From positions 1-19,911 of the forward strand of contig JAKADD010000004.1 of the NCBI GenBank assembly GCA_021820825.1: a stretch of 19,911 nt of DNA, in the 5' to 3' direction. The notes beneath the pieces were generated by a model. That model was not told where the DNA came from and searched no databases. It saw only the letters and a program-made list of their open reading frames with translations. The stretch's first letter is position 1. Every line of letters starts with the position of its first letter. The stretch is from Bacillota bacterium. GTDB lineage: Bacteria; Bacillota; Bacilli; Alicyclobacillales; SLC66. The position numbers and the translations under genes are program-made. Of the stretch, positions 1-7,303 are shown piece by piece.

Positions 1-2
1 TT

Positions 3-77
3 TTTGTTCTGTTTTTCCTGCTGGTGCCAGGGTATGGCGGATACGGCGCCGGAACAGGCGCAGGCGGAGCGTACTGA
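3..77 (+). CDS. 3' end of small Gly/Tyr-rich membrane protein (partial, YjcZ-like)
   Basis: The reading frame is open from the left edge to TGA at 75-77 and encodes the last 24 residues of a protein. It starts with a hydrophobic stretch (VLFFLLV) and ends in a tail built from Gly, Tyr and Ala (GYGGYGAGTGAGGAY). Hydrophobic stretches with Gly/Tyr repeats are typical of the short YjcZ-type sporulation proteins of Bacillota, although in those the Gly/Tyr part usually comes first, so the assignment is only by resemblance. A convincing terminator begins 20 bp after the stop, which supports this frame over the longer frame-1 reading through the terminator. The start lies outside the window. Function not assigned. 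Confidence 0.45.
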   Translation, partial: FVLFFLLVPGYGGYGAGTGAGGAY

Positions 78-97
78 CAGAGCCGTACTGTTCAGCG

Positions 98-128
98 GGT
101 GGGGAGTTCATTCCCACCTCTTTTTTTT
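98..128 (+). terminator. Rho-independent terminator of the left-edge gene
   Basis: The stem GGTGGGGA (98-105) pairs with TTCCCACC (111-118), with one G-T wobble, around the 5-nt loop GTTCA. It is followed by TCTTTTTTTT (119-128). Stem, tight loop and U-tract are all classical, and it sits 20 bp after the TGA at 75-77. Confidence 0.8.
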
Positions 129-273
129 GCTCCATTCCTCACTGGCAGAACAGCCGCCCAAACGCAGACGCACTCTCTGGACAAGGCGTGCTGCGCAAAT
201 CCACAGCCTGATGTGGATGGGAGAGGGCGCTGCTGATGCGAGGAACTGCAATGTCCGTCTGAAGACCGATGCG

Positions 274-318
274 CATCCATTTTGCCATTGCTATTATTGG
301 CAATATGGCAAATGGATG
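274..318. repeat. Long imperfect inverted repeat upstream of the ABC-2 exporter
   Basis: The left arm (274-291, CATCCATTTTGCCATTGC) is the reverse complement of the right arm (300-318, GCAATATGGCAAATGGATG) except for a 2-nt and a 1-nt bulge; the loop is TATTATTG. No T-run follows, so it is not a normal terminator. It ends 28 bp before the exporter ATG, so it may be an operator or a leader hairpin. The rest of 129-346 shows no other recognisable feature. Confidence 0.6.
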
Positions 319-346
319 GTACTCATGCGATGCGGAGGTGCGGCGG

Positions 347-1306
347 ATGTTGCTGGAAGTAGGTGGATTGGTAAAACGTTATAAAACAAAGGACCGACAG
401 ATCGTCGAGGCGGTCAAGGGCATTCGGTTTGCGCTTTCGGCGGGTACGATTCTGGCGTTTTTGGGGCCAAACGGTGCGGGAAAAACGACCACGATCAAGA
501 TGATTGCAGGATTGGTCAGGCCGGATGACGGCGATGTTACCGTCGAGGAACACAGTCTGTCCACCAGATCAGGCCGCGCGTTGCGTCATATCGGCGCCGT
601 GCTGGAAGGAAGCCGTAACCTCTACTGGCGCCTGACGCCGCTTGAAAACTTTGAGTATTGGGGCGGCATTCGCGGGTTATCCCGCAACACGGCGCGCAAA
701 TATGGCCGCGAATTGATGTGTGAATTCGGACTGGAAGACAAGATCGGCAGCACGGTTCAGCAACTCAGCCGCGGCATGCAGCAGCAGGTGGCCATCTGCG
801 CCGCGCTCATCCACTCACCGTCGCTCCTGTTGCTGGACGAACCGACCCTGGGCCTTGATCTCGACGCTTCTGACCGCATCCAGGATTACGTGCTCAGGCT
901 TGCGCATGAACGGGGTGTAGGCATTTTGCTCACCACGCATCAGATGGAAGTGGCGCAAACGCTGGCCGATCGCATCTCGATCATTCAAAACGGCGTGCTG
1001 ACGCTGGAGGGGCTCAAAGAGGATGTGCTTGCCCGTTTCACGGGCAGCAGTTATGTGTTTGAACTGGCTGAAACGCCGTCTGCTGAGGCGCGCCTGCGGG
1101 CGGACAATCTGGGCGCCGCGTGGACGAGCGAGCGGGAGTTTCGCGCCGTGCTGGACAGGCCGACCGATGTGTACGCCATCATGCGCGCTCTGGAACCATG
1201 CCCCGTCGTGCGCGTCATGAGGGAAACGGCGGATCTCGCCACGGTTTTTCGCGCGCACACGAGACAGTCAGTTCCTGCGCAGGGCGGACTGGAGGCGATG
1301 GCCTGA
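347..1306 (+). CDS. ABC-2 type exporter, ATP-binding protein
   Basis: 319-residue ATPase of the NatA/DrrA/CcmA-like class, which powers export through an ABC-2 permease at the membrane. Visible motifs are Walker A GPNGAGKTT (40-48), signature LSRGMQQQ (140-147), Walker B LLLLDEP (D164, E165) and the switch His in TTHQ (H198). The usual Q-loop glutamine position is occupied by Glu (VLEGSRNLYWRLTP, E87). About 100 residues after the nucleotide-binding domain form a C-terminal extension typical of this class. The ATG at 347 is chosen because GGAGGTG (334-340) lies at ideal spacing and homology-like sequence starts there; the frame is open further upstream but through the inverted repeat. Its stop overlaps the permease start by one base, so the two are translationally coupled. 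Substrate unknown. Confidence 0.9.
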   Translation: MLLEVGGLVKRYKTKDRQIVEAVKGIRFALSAGTILAFLGPNGAGKTTTIKMIAGLVRPDDGDVTVEEHSLSTRSGRALRHIGAVLEGSRNLYWRLTPLENFEYWGGIRGLSRNTARKYGRELMCEFGLEDKIGSTVQQLSRGMQQQVAICAALIHSPSLLLLDEPTLGLDLDASDRIQDYVLRLAHERGVGILLTTHQMEVAQTLADRISIIQNGVLTLEGLKEDVLARFTGSSYVFELAETPSAEARLRADNLGAAWTSEREFRAVLDRPTDVYAIMRALEPCPVVRVMRETADLATVFRAHTRQSVPAQGGLEAMA

Positions 1307-2082
1307 TGCTGCATGCGCTGCGCGCGGAGTGGCGGCGGGAGTGGGTGCAACTGCGCCGCTATCCAACCGAAATGTTGAGTGAACTCGTCGTGATTGTGCT
1401 CGTATTTTACGGATTGTTTCTGGGCGCCTCCTACATGGCGGGCAGGGCTATACTTGGCGGACGCCTCAGCGACATCATCGTCGGCTATGCGCTATGGACG
1501 CTGTCGCTGATGTCGGTTGGCACGATGGGTTGGACGATTTCCAATGAGGCGCAAAACGGAACGCTGGAACAGGTCTTTCTGAGTCCGTACGGGGCGGCGT
1601 TTATTTTGCTGCTGCGCAATATGGCCAGCGTCGTCATCAGTCTGCTGTTCACGGTCCTGACGCTGTTTTCGGTCATGGCGATCACGGGCCATTATCTCTT
1701 CGTCTCACCGTGGGACATCATTCCCGGACTCCTGATGATTGCAAGCGCCACCGGGCTTGGCTATTTGGTGGCCAGTGTGACCATCCTGATGAAGCGTTCG
1801 CAACAACTCCTGAACCTGCTGCAATTCATCCTGCTGTTTCTGATCATGTCGCCGACGGCTACCCTTAGCGGTCCGTGGCGATGGCTGGCGATCGTGGCGC
1901 CATTTTCACCCGTCGTTGCGCTCCTGCGCTCCATGATGATGCAGGGCGCCGCGCTCATTGGAACAGGAAACTGGCTGCTCTGGAGTGTCGCCAACGCGGT
2001 CCTGTGGCTGCTGGTCGGTCTGCTCGTGTTTGGCTGGGCGCAAAAGAAGGCGCGCCGCCGCGGCAATTTGAGTCACTACTAA
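1306..2082 (+). CDS. ABC-2 type exporter, permease protein
   Basis: 258-residue integral membrane protein with about six hydrophobic segments, for example LVVIVLVFYGLFLGA near the N-terminus and AVLWLLVGLLVFGWA at the C-terminus, ending in a basic cytoplasmic tail (QKKARRRG). It matches the ABC-2 membrane family that pairs with NatA/DrrA-like ATPases; the central phrase SNEAQNGTLEQVFLSP is the conserved cytoplasmic loop seen in such permeases. The ATG at 1306 shares its A with the TGA of the ATPase gene and has GGAGG at 1291-1295, so the long upstream extension of the frame is not used. Antibiotics, lipids and ions are all exported by members of this family; nothing here narrows the substrate. 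Confidence 0.88.
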   Translation: MLHALRAEWRREWVQLRRYPTEMLSELVVIVLVFYGLFLGASYMAGRAILGGRLSDIIVGYALWTLSLMSVGTMGWTISNEAQNGTLEQVFLSPYGAAFILLLRNMASVVISLLFTVLTLFSVMAITGHYLFVSPWDIIPGLLMIASATGLGYLVASVTILMKRSQQLLNLLQFILLFLIMSPTATLSGPWRWLAIVAPFSPVVALLRSMMMQGAALIGTGNWLLWSVANAVLWLLVGLLVFGWAQKKARRRGNLSHY

Positions 2083-2160
2083 AAATAATACTCGCGCGAG
2101 ATCGGAGATCGGCGTGACCGAATGAAAATTGGCGCCGCTGCCAGCAGAGGGAAATCCCAG

Positions 2161-2244
2161 TTCGCCAGGATTCGCATGCTGTGCCCGTCGCGAGTTCGGC
2201 GCAGCCGTGTCTGAGCAGGGGCACAGCATGCGAATCCTGGCGAA
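2161..2244. repeat. Perfect 26-bp inverted repeat with 32-nt loop
   Basis: Bases 2161-2186 (starting TTCGCCAGGATTCGC) are an exact reverse complement of 2219-2244 (ending GAATCCTGGCGAA). The 32-nt loop (2187-2218) is GC-rich. Outside the arms GGAA (2150-2153) and TTCC can extend the stem after an internal loop. No T-run follows and no transposase or target duplication is visible. It could be a stable RNA, a small mobile hairpin element, or a mRNA-stabilising structure. It lies in the 2083-2457 gap, where no gene is seen. Confidence 0.75.
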
Positions 2245-2328
2245 CGAGCACAGACTTCCTGCCGCGCGCGGAGTCAGGGGTCATCAGGATGGCCGTCCGA
2301 GCCGTCCTCCCCATTGAACAATGCGATA

Positions 2329-2382
2329 ATTACAGTCGCTTTACAGAACTACAACTAAATACACAAAATATGATGATACAAT
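2329..2382 (+). promoter_or_regulatory. Putative promoter region with PHO-box-like direct repeats
   Basis: ATTACAG (2329-2335) and TTTACAG (2340-2346) are repeated exactly 11 bp apart; two weaker, degenerate copies may continue in phase (2351, 2362). The PhoP binding sites of Bacillus are TT(A/C/T)A(C/T)A repeats with 11-bp period, and TTTACA is a full match. Candidate -10 boxes TATGAT (2369-2374) and TACAAT (2377-2382) follow at a suitable distance, with no good -35, as expected for an activated promoter. It is the first promoter-like stretch before the phosphoesterase-transporter operon. Only two repeats are good, so this is tentative. Confidence 0.35.
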
Positions 2383-2457
2383 GGCCCTATAGAAGCAGAA
2401 ATCCACTTTATTGCATTGAATTCAACAAATATCTCAGGTGGAGAGGGGAGATTACGC

Positions 2458-3306
2458 TTGGGTCAAGGCGGGCGCAGGTTGATCGTGGTGTTGGTCGATG
2501 GCATGCGCGACGACACAGCCAGAGAAAGGCTTGGCTTTGTGGAAGGGCTGGTGAGTCAGGGTGGTGGACTGCGGGCCCGTGTGCAGGGTATACTGCCCAG
2601 TCTGTCCCGGCCATGTTATGAAGCGATCTGTACGGGAACACAGCCTATAAAAAACGGCGTTGTGAGCAACGACACGGTGCGTCAGTCTACGCAGACGAGC
2701 ATCTTCGACGTGTTTCACGATCACCGACTCACATCCGCGGTGGTGGGCTACCACTGGTTGAGTGAACTATACTGCCGCGCCCCGTTCGACTATGTGCTCG
2801 ATCGCGAGTGCACCGATCCCGACGGCCGCATCTCCCACGGGCGTTTTTATTTCGAAGACAGTTATCCCGATTCGCACGTGTTTGCGGAGGCCGAAGCGCT
2901 CCGCATTCGGTATCGGCCCGATTTTCTGCTGATTCACCCCATGGGGGTCGATGACGCAGGACATCATTTCGGAGCAGGATCCAAACAATACGCGGGTCAG
3001 GTGCTGCGAATCGACATGCTCTTGGCGCGTCTGCTTCCCGGATGGCTGCAAGAAGGATGCGACGTGGTCGTAACCGCTGATCATGGGATGGATGAATTCG
3101 GCCTTCATGGTGGATCGGATGATGGTGTGCGCAGGGTTCCTCTGTATCTCTTCAGCGCCCTTTTGAAAAAGGGCGGGCTCGATGCCGGTCGCGTGCTGGA
3201 GCAAACATCTTTGGCCGCGCTGTTTTGCCGCCTGTTGGGCGTTCCTCCGGCAATCACGATGGAGTCGATGCCATCGGACATTGAACAGGACTGGTTTCAC
3301 AACTAA
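2458..3306 (+). CDS. Alkaline-phosphatase-superfamily phosphodiesterase/phosphatase (NPP-like)
   Basis: 282-residue protein of the type I phosphodiesterase/nucleotide pyrophosphatase group, which hydrolyses phosphate esters or phosphonates with two metal ions. The full set of expected ligands is visible: D14 (VVLVDGM), nucleophile S50 (LPSLSRP, followed by TGTQPIKNG), D165 and H169 (GVDDAGHH), D208 and H209 (TADHGMD) and H217 (GLHGG). The nucleophile is Ser where most NPPs have Thr. No signal peptide is seen, so it is probably cytoplasmic and acts on an imported substrate. TTG at 2458 is preferred because AGGTGGAGAGGGGAG (2436-2450) lies 7 nt before it; an upstream TTG at 2416 lacks a site. 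First gene of the operon, 33 bp before the binding-protein gene. Phosphonoacetate hydrolases belong to the same superfamily, so the exact reaction is open. Confidence 0.85.
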   Translation: MGQGGRRLIVVLVDGMRDDTARERLGFVEGLVSQGGGLRARVQGILPSLSRPCYEAICTGTQPIKNGVVSNDTVRQSTQTSIFDVFHDHRLTSAVVGYHWLSELYCRAPFDYVLDRECTDPDGRISHGRFYFEDSYPDSHVFAEAEALRIRYRPDFLLIHPMGVDDAGHHFGAGSKQYAGQVLRIDMLLARLLPGWLQEGCDVVVTADHGMDEFGLHGGSDDGVRRVPLYLFSALLKKGGLDAGRVLEQTSLAALFCRLLGVPPAITMESMPSDIEQDWFHN

Positions 3307-3339
3307 AAATCAAACGGCGAGAAAGAGGGATGTATCCAT

Positions 3340-4494
3340 TTGAAACATACATCGAAACAGAAGAAACAACTGCTGATGTTTGTGGCGCTCGGTCTTGGCA
3401 GCGTCAGTGTCATCGCTGGCTGTGGAACCAATGCGGCCGCGTCAAATCCTGCTCCGGCGAACACTCCGAGTCCGGCGAGTAGCGCTTCGTCTTCAGTCAT
3501 TCCGGTTACCGTGCCACTTTCCACTCTTATTGCGAAGGCCAAAGCGGAGGGAACTGTGCATGGGTTTGGCATGCCGTCCAACTGGGCCAATCTTGGCTCC
3601 ATGTGGACGAATTTTCAAAAGCAGTATGGCATTAAAACCCTGTATCAGGCGGAAGGGAACATGTCGTCCGGGCAGGAACTGCAGGCCTTCCAGAGTGAGA
3701 AAAACCACCCTGTCGGCGATGTCGGCGACATTGGCATTTCGTTCGGTCCCACAGCGGTAAAGATGGGCGTTGTCGCACCATTCAAAAACAAGTACTGGAG
3801 CCAGATCCCCGCCAATCTGAAAGATCCTGGCGGTCATTGGGCGGCAGCCTATTACGGTGTGACGGCGTTTGAGATCAATACGAACAAGGTCAAAAATGTT
3901 CCCACCACCTGGGCCGATCTGTTGAAACCGCAATACAAGGGCATGATCGGATTTGCAGATCCCAGACAGGCGGCTGTCAGCCTGGATGCGGTGATTGCGG
4001 CTGCCTACGCATTTGGCGGAAGTGTCAACAACATTGAACCGGGGCTCAAATTCTTCGCGAAACTAAAGAAGATCGGCAACTGGACGGGCGCGAATTATAG
4101 TACTGCGGCCATGCAGACCGGTCAGATCGATATCGGCATCACCTGGAACTATCTCGCAGAGGGCGACCAAAAGCAATTCGCCGGGAAGCCGCCCATCAAA
4201 GTGGTCGTGCCGTCAGACGGAGCCGTTGCCGGGCCTTATGTCGAGGTGGTCAACAAATACGCTCCGCATCCGTATGCGGCGCGCCTGCTGAACACCTATC
4301 TGTTCTCCAATGCGGGCCAGATCTCGTACGCCGAAGGCGGGGCGTATCCGGTTCGCCTTCCCTATCTGAAGTTGCCGAAGAGTGTGCAGTTGCCTCCTCT
4401 CAATCGGAAAAGTGTGCACTTTTTATCAGGTAATCTCAGCAAGGCGCAAAGTGCGATACTGAACGGCTGGGGTCCGCAGGTGCTCGGCCAATAG
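3340..4494 (+). CDS. ABC transporter substrate-binding lipoprotein (Fe/AEP/polyamine-like class)
   Basis: 384-residue extracellular solute-binding protein. A basic N-terminus, a hydrophobic core and the lipobox VIAGC place the lipidated Cys at residue 28; an Ala/Pro/Ser-rich linker runs to about residue 55. The mature part has the two-lobe pattern of the periplasmic binding fold type II, with phrases such as YYGVTAFEINTNKV, PTTWADLLKPQYKG and IDIGITWNYL that recur in the family handling ferric ion, 2-aminoethylphosphonate, thiamine and polyamines. The TTG at 3340 follows GAGGGA with 9-nt spacing. The two permeases and the ATPase come directly after, and the phosphoesterase directly before, which favours a phosphorylated or phosphonate substrate over iron. 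Substrate remains an inference. Confidence 0.88.
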   Translation: MKHTSKQKKQLLMFVALGLGSVSVIAGCGTNAAASNPAPANTPSPASSASSSVIPVTVPLSTLIAKAKAEGTVHGFGMPSNWANLGSMWTNFQKQYGIKTLYQAEGNMSSGQELQAFQSEKNHPVGDVGDIGISFGPTAVKMGVVAPFKNKYWSQIPANLKDPGGHWAAAYYGVTAFEINTNKVKNVPTTWADLLKPQYKGMIGFADPRQAAVSLDAVIAAAYAFGGSVNNIEPGLKFFAKLKKIGNWTGANYSTAAMQTGQIDIGITWNYLAEGDQKQFAGKPPIKVVVPSDGAVAGPYVEVVNKYAPHPYAARLLNTYLFSNAGQISYAEGGAYPVRLPYLKLPKSVQLPPLNRKSVHFLSGNLSKAQSAILNGWGPQVLGQ

Positions 4495-4518
4495 GCGCAG
4501 GGGAGGAACTGGCGCAAC

Positions 4519-5382
4519 GTGCGTAAAACAAGCCTGATCTTAGTTTATGGACCGCTGCTGGCGTTTCTTGCACTGTTCGCGCTGGTTCCGATCGTCGGCG
4601 TCATCTTTTCGAGTGTCTGGGCGCGCGGAATCACGGGCGAATTTTATGCGCAGAGTCTGTCCGGTCAGTATTTGAACGCCTTTTTGACGACGCTGAAGGT
4701 GGCGTTCTGGAGCGGTCTGGCGGGTCTTGCCGGCGGCGGATTGGTGGCCCTTTCACTCTGGCGAACCAGATGGCGGTGGCTCACGACGACCCTCTCTGCC
4801 CTTTCCGGCGTTCTTGCCAACTTTGCCGGATTGCCGCTTGCTGTGGCTTTTATGGTGACACTGGGCGCGTCGGGGCTTGTGACCAACGCGCTTCAGACCT
4901 TTTTGCACATCAACCTCTCACAAATGGGATTTAACTTGTCCTCTTCGGCGGGACTGATTCTGGTTTACTCGGCGTTTCAGGTGCCGCTTGCACTGCTCGT
5001 ATCACTGCCGGCGTTCAGTTCCATCCCGGATGATCTTGAAGGGGCGGCGCTCTCTCTGGGTTGTGGAGTGCCCGGCTACCTCTGGCGCGTGCTGTTGCCA
5101 ATCCTTGCGCCGTCTCTGCTCGGTACATTCGCGTTGCTGTTTGCCAATGCGTTCTCCGCCTATGTGACGGCATACGCCATCGCGGGCGGCTCGATCAACC
5201 TCATTCCGATTCAGATCGGCTATCTGATCGATGGCAATGTATCGCTGAACGTCGGTTTGGGGAATGCCCTGGCAGTCGAAGAAATGGTTGTGTTGGGCGC
5301 GTCACTGTGGGTGTTTGCGATGTCCGTTCGCCTGCGCGCCAAGCGCCGCGCAAACGTGAAGGGGGGGCTGCCGATTGTTTGA
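4519..5382 (+). CDS. ABC transporter permease, first subunit
   Basis: 287-residue inner-membrane protein of the binding-protein-dependent transport family, with about six membrane segments. The first helix (LLAFLALFALVPIVGVIF) starts at about residue 13. The cytoplasmic EAA loop that contacts the ATPase reads DLEGAALSLGCGVPGYLWRV before LLPILAPSLLGTF. The GTG at 4519 follows GGAGG (4502-4506) with a rather long 12-nt spacing, but no better in-frame start exists. It overlaps the second permease gene by 8 bp, indicating coupled translation and a heterodimeric membrane unit. Confidence 0.9.
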   Translation: MRKTSLILVYGPLLAFLALFALVPIVGVIFSSVWARGITGEFYAQSLSGQYLNAFLTTLKVAFWSGLAGLAGGGLVALSLWRTRWRWLTTTLSALSGVLANFAGLPLAVAFMVTLGASGLVTNALQTFLHINLSQMGFNLSSSAGLILVYSAFQVPLALLVSLPAFSSIPDDLEGAALSLGCGVPGYLWRVLLPILAPSLLGTFALLFANAFSAYVTAYAIAGGSINLIPIQIGYLIDGNVSLNVGLGNALAVEEMVVLGASLWVFAMSVRLRAKRRANVKGGLPIV

Positions 5383-6175
5383 GAAATGGCTCTATCGGGT
5401 CTTCATTGCGCTGTTTCTCCTGCAGGTATTGTTGCCCTTTGTCGGTCTGATCCAGTTTACGCTTGTGGGCGGCAGCGGCGCGCTGTCATTTGCCAGTTTC
5501 GCGACGCTGTTTTCCGATCCCTCCTTTGCTTTGAGCCTGTTCAATTCACTGTGGCTCGCGGGGGCTGCCGTTCTGCTCTCGATTGTGATTTTCACACCGC
5601 CCGTCTGGCATGCCTACCTGTATGCGCCAAAACTTCTGCGCGTCATCGAAGCCGTGAGTTTTGTGCCTTTTGTCGTGCCGGCGGTGGTCCTCGCGTTGGC
5701 CTACGTGCAGTTTTTTTCTTCCGGTCTGCTGAATCTTGTCGGCACTCCCTATCTGCTGCCGTTTGCGTTTGCGCTGCTCGGCATGCCGTTTTATGTGCAG
5801 GTGTTTTTGAATCGACTGCGCCACGCCGACGCTCGCGCGGTGCACGAAGCCGCCCAGACGCTTGGCGCAAGCGATGTACAGGCGTTTATCCGGATTCAGT
5901 TGCCCCTGTTGCGTTCTGGAATCATCAATGGCAGTCTGTTAGTGTTCACCATTTCCATTGGAGAGTTCACAATCACCCAGTTGACCACTGGTGGATCATA
6001 CGTCACGCTTCCGCTCTACCTGCTGATCACGTTTACCAATAACCCGCTGGAGGGATCGGCAATGGCAGTGGTTACACTGTTTCTGGCCGTGGCGGGCGTT
6101 GTGGCGGCGCTGGCGGCAGCTTCAGGAAAACGCAGGCGGATGGATGCTGTTACCGCAAGCAAGGAGGCGTCGTGA
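5375..6175 (+). CDS. ABC transporter permease, second subunit
   Basis: 266-residue partner permease of the same transporter with about six membrane segments. Its EAA loop is EAAQTLGASDVQAFIRIQLP, followed by the conserved SIGEFTITQLTTGG stretch seen in the PotC/FbpB/PhnV-like permeases. TTG at 5375 is preceded by GAAGGGGGGG at 7 nt and overlaps the end of the first permease gene by 8 bp. The stop TGA (6173-6175) shares its last base with the ATG of the ATPase gene. The tight overlaps on both sides show a strict operon arrangement. Confidence 0.9.
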   Translation: MFEKWLYRVFIALFLLQVLLPFVGLIQFTLVGGSGALSFASFATLFSDPSFALSLFNSLWLAGAAVLLSIVIFTPPVWHAYLYAPKLLRVIEAVSFVPFVVPAVVLALAYVQFFSSGLLNLVGTPYLLPFAFALLGMPFYVQVFLNRLRHADARAVHEAAQTLGASDVQAFIRIQLPLLRSGIINGSLLVFTISIGEFTITQLTTGGSYVTLPLYLLITFTNNPLEGSAMAVVTLFLAVAGVVAALAAASGKRRRMDAVTASKEAS

Positions 6176-7218
6176 TGTTATCCGTCCGCAATTTGACTAA
6201 GCAGTTTCGCGGACATACCGCAGTGCAGGATTTTTCCGCAGAAGTGGCCGCGGGCGAGTTCATTGCCCTGCTTGGTCCAAGCGGTTCCGGTAAAACGACT
6301 GTGCTGCGCATGGTCGCCGGACTGCTTCCGCCGACTTCGGGAGCAGTGTATATTGGGGATCGAAATGTTACGACGGCGCGGCCCAAGGATCGGCAGATCG
6401 GCGTGGTGTTCCAGTCCTATGCGCTCTTCCCGCATCTGACCGCGGGAGACAATATCGCCTTTTCGCTGAAGGTGCGCCGATGGAGCAAATGGGATATCGC
6501 CCACCGGGTTGATGAATTGCTTGAGATCACACAATTGAGTCACCGCAAAAACTATTATCCGGAACAGATGAGCGGCGGCGAACGACAGCGAGTGGCGCTG
6601 GCTCGCGCCCTCGCGTTTAACCCGCCTTTGCTGTTGCTGGATGAACCGCTCTCGGCGCTCGATGCAAAGGTCAGGGTCAGTTTGCGCGAGATGTTGAAAG
6701 ACGTACAGCAAAGACTGCATGTCACGGCGGTGATGGTAACTCACGATCAGGAAGAGGCGCTGTCGCTCGCCGACCGGGTGATCGTCATGGAATCCGGCCA
6801 GATCGAACAGATCGGCACACCCGAAGAAGTCTACCATTCTCCACAAACCCCGTTTGTCTCCACCTTCGTCGGTGTGGCCACACCCATTCCGGTCAGGGCC
6901 ACGGGCGACGGATCAAGTGATGTGCGCTGGGGCGACTACGCGTTTCCCTGGATGCTTACGGCAGCAGAGCAGCGCGAACTCGCTTCCGGAACAACCCACA
7001 TCTATGTGCGTCCAGAAGCAGTCAGGTTGCTGGCGACGCCGCTGACTGGTCAAGAACCGAAAGGAGAAGTGCTGTTCAGCATGTTTCTCGGCAATGCTGT
7101 GCGGGTTCGTGTGCGCATGCCTGACGAAACGGTCCTGACAGCGGATATCGCCGGCGGAAAGGCGATGTATCAACCGGGGGAGTGCGTCTTTGTGCAACTC
7201 TATGACGAGCGTCTGTGA
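6175..7218 (+). CDS. ABC transporter ATP-binding protein (PotA/FbpC/PhnT-like)
   Basis: 347-residue ATPase energising the importer. Seen in order: Walker A GPSGSGKTT (34-42), Q-loop FQSYALFPHLT (Q80), signature SGGERQRVALARA (133-145), Walker B LLLLDEP (D156, E157), D-loop SALD and switch His H190 in VTHDQEEA. A C-terminal beta-rich region of about 110 residues, containing IYVRPEAVRLL, corresponds to the TOBE/MOP-like domain that often regulates or stabilises this class. ATG at 6175 is preferred over GTG at 6172 because AAGGAGG (6161-6167) is 7 nt before the ATG. After the stop an 85-bp gap with no clear terminator leads to the DeoR gene. Confidence 0.93.
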   Translation: MLSVRNLTKQFRGHTAVQDFSAEVAAGEFIALLGPSGSGKTTVLRMVAGLLPPTSGAVYIGDRNVTTARPKDRQIGVVFQSYALFPHLTAGDNIAFSLKVRRWSKWDIAHRVDELLEITQLSHRKNYYPEQMSGGERQRVALARALAFNPPLLLLDEPLSALDAKVRVSLREMLKDVQQRLHVTAVMVTHDQEEALSLADRVIVMESGQIEQIGTPEEVYHSPQTPFVSTFVGVATPIPVRATGDGSSDVRWGDYAFPWMLTAAEQRELASGTTHIYVRPEAVRLLATPLTGQEPKGEVLFSMFLGNAVRVRVRMPDETVLTADIAGGKAMYQPGECVFVQLYDERL

Positions 7219-7303
7219 TGAGCGCGCGAATCGACAGTGTGTACGAATGCGCGGGCAATGCTGTTGACGGGAGCGTATGTTCTGACTCGGGATGTGATGC
7301 GGC

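Noticed and set aside
4..384. 126-residue open frame at the left edge
   Set aside because: It runs through the intrinsic terminator at 98-128 and into the ABC ATPase gene, has low-quality composition and no ribosome site. The frame ending at 77 explains the start of the window better.
2083..2457. Insertion sequence or MITE around the 26-bp inverted repeat
   Set aside because: No transposase, no target-site duplication and no second copy in the window, so mobility cannot be supported.
7219..7303. Separate promoter and DeoR operator before the DeoR gene
   Set aside because: A TTGACG is present at 7264-7269 but no -10 follows at proper distance and no clear symmetric operator could be defined.
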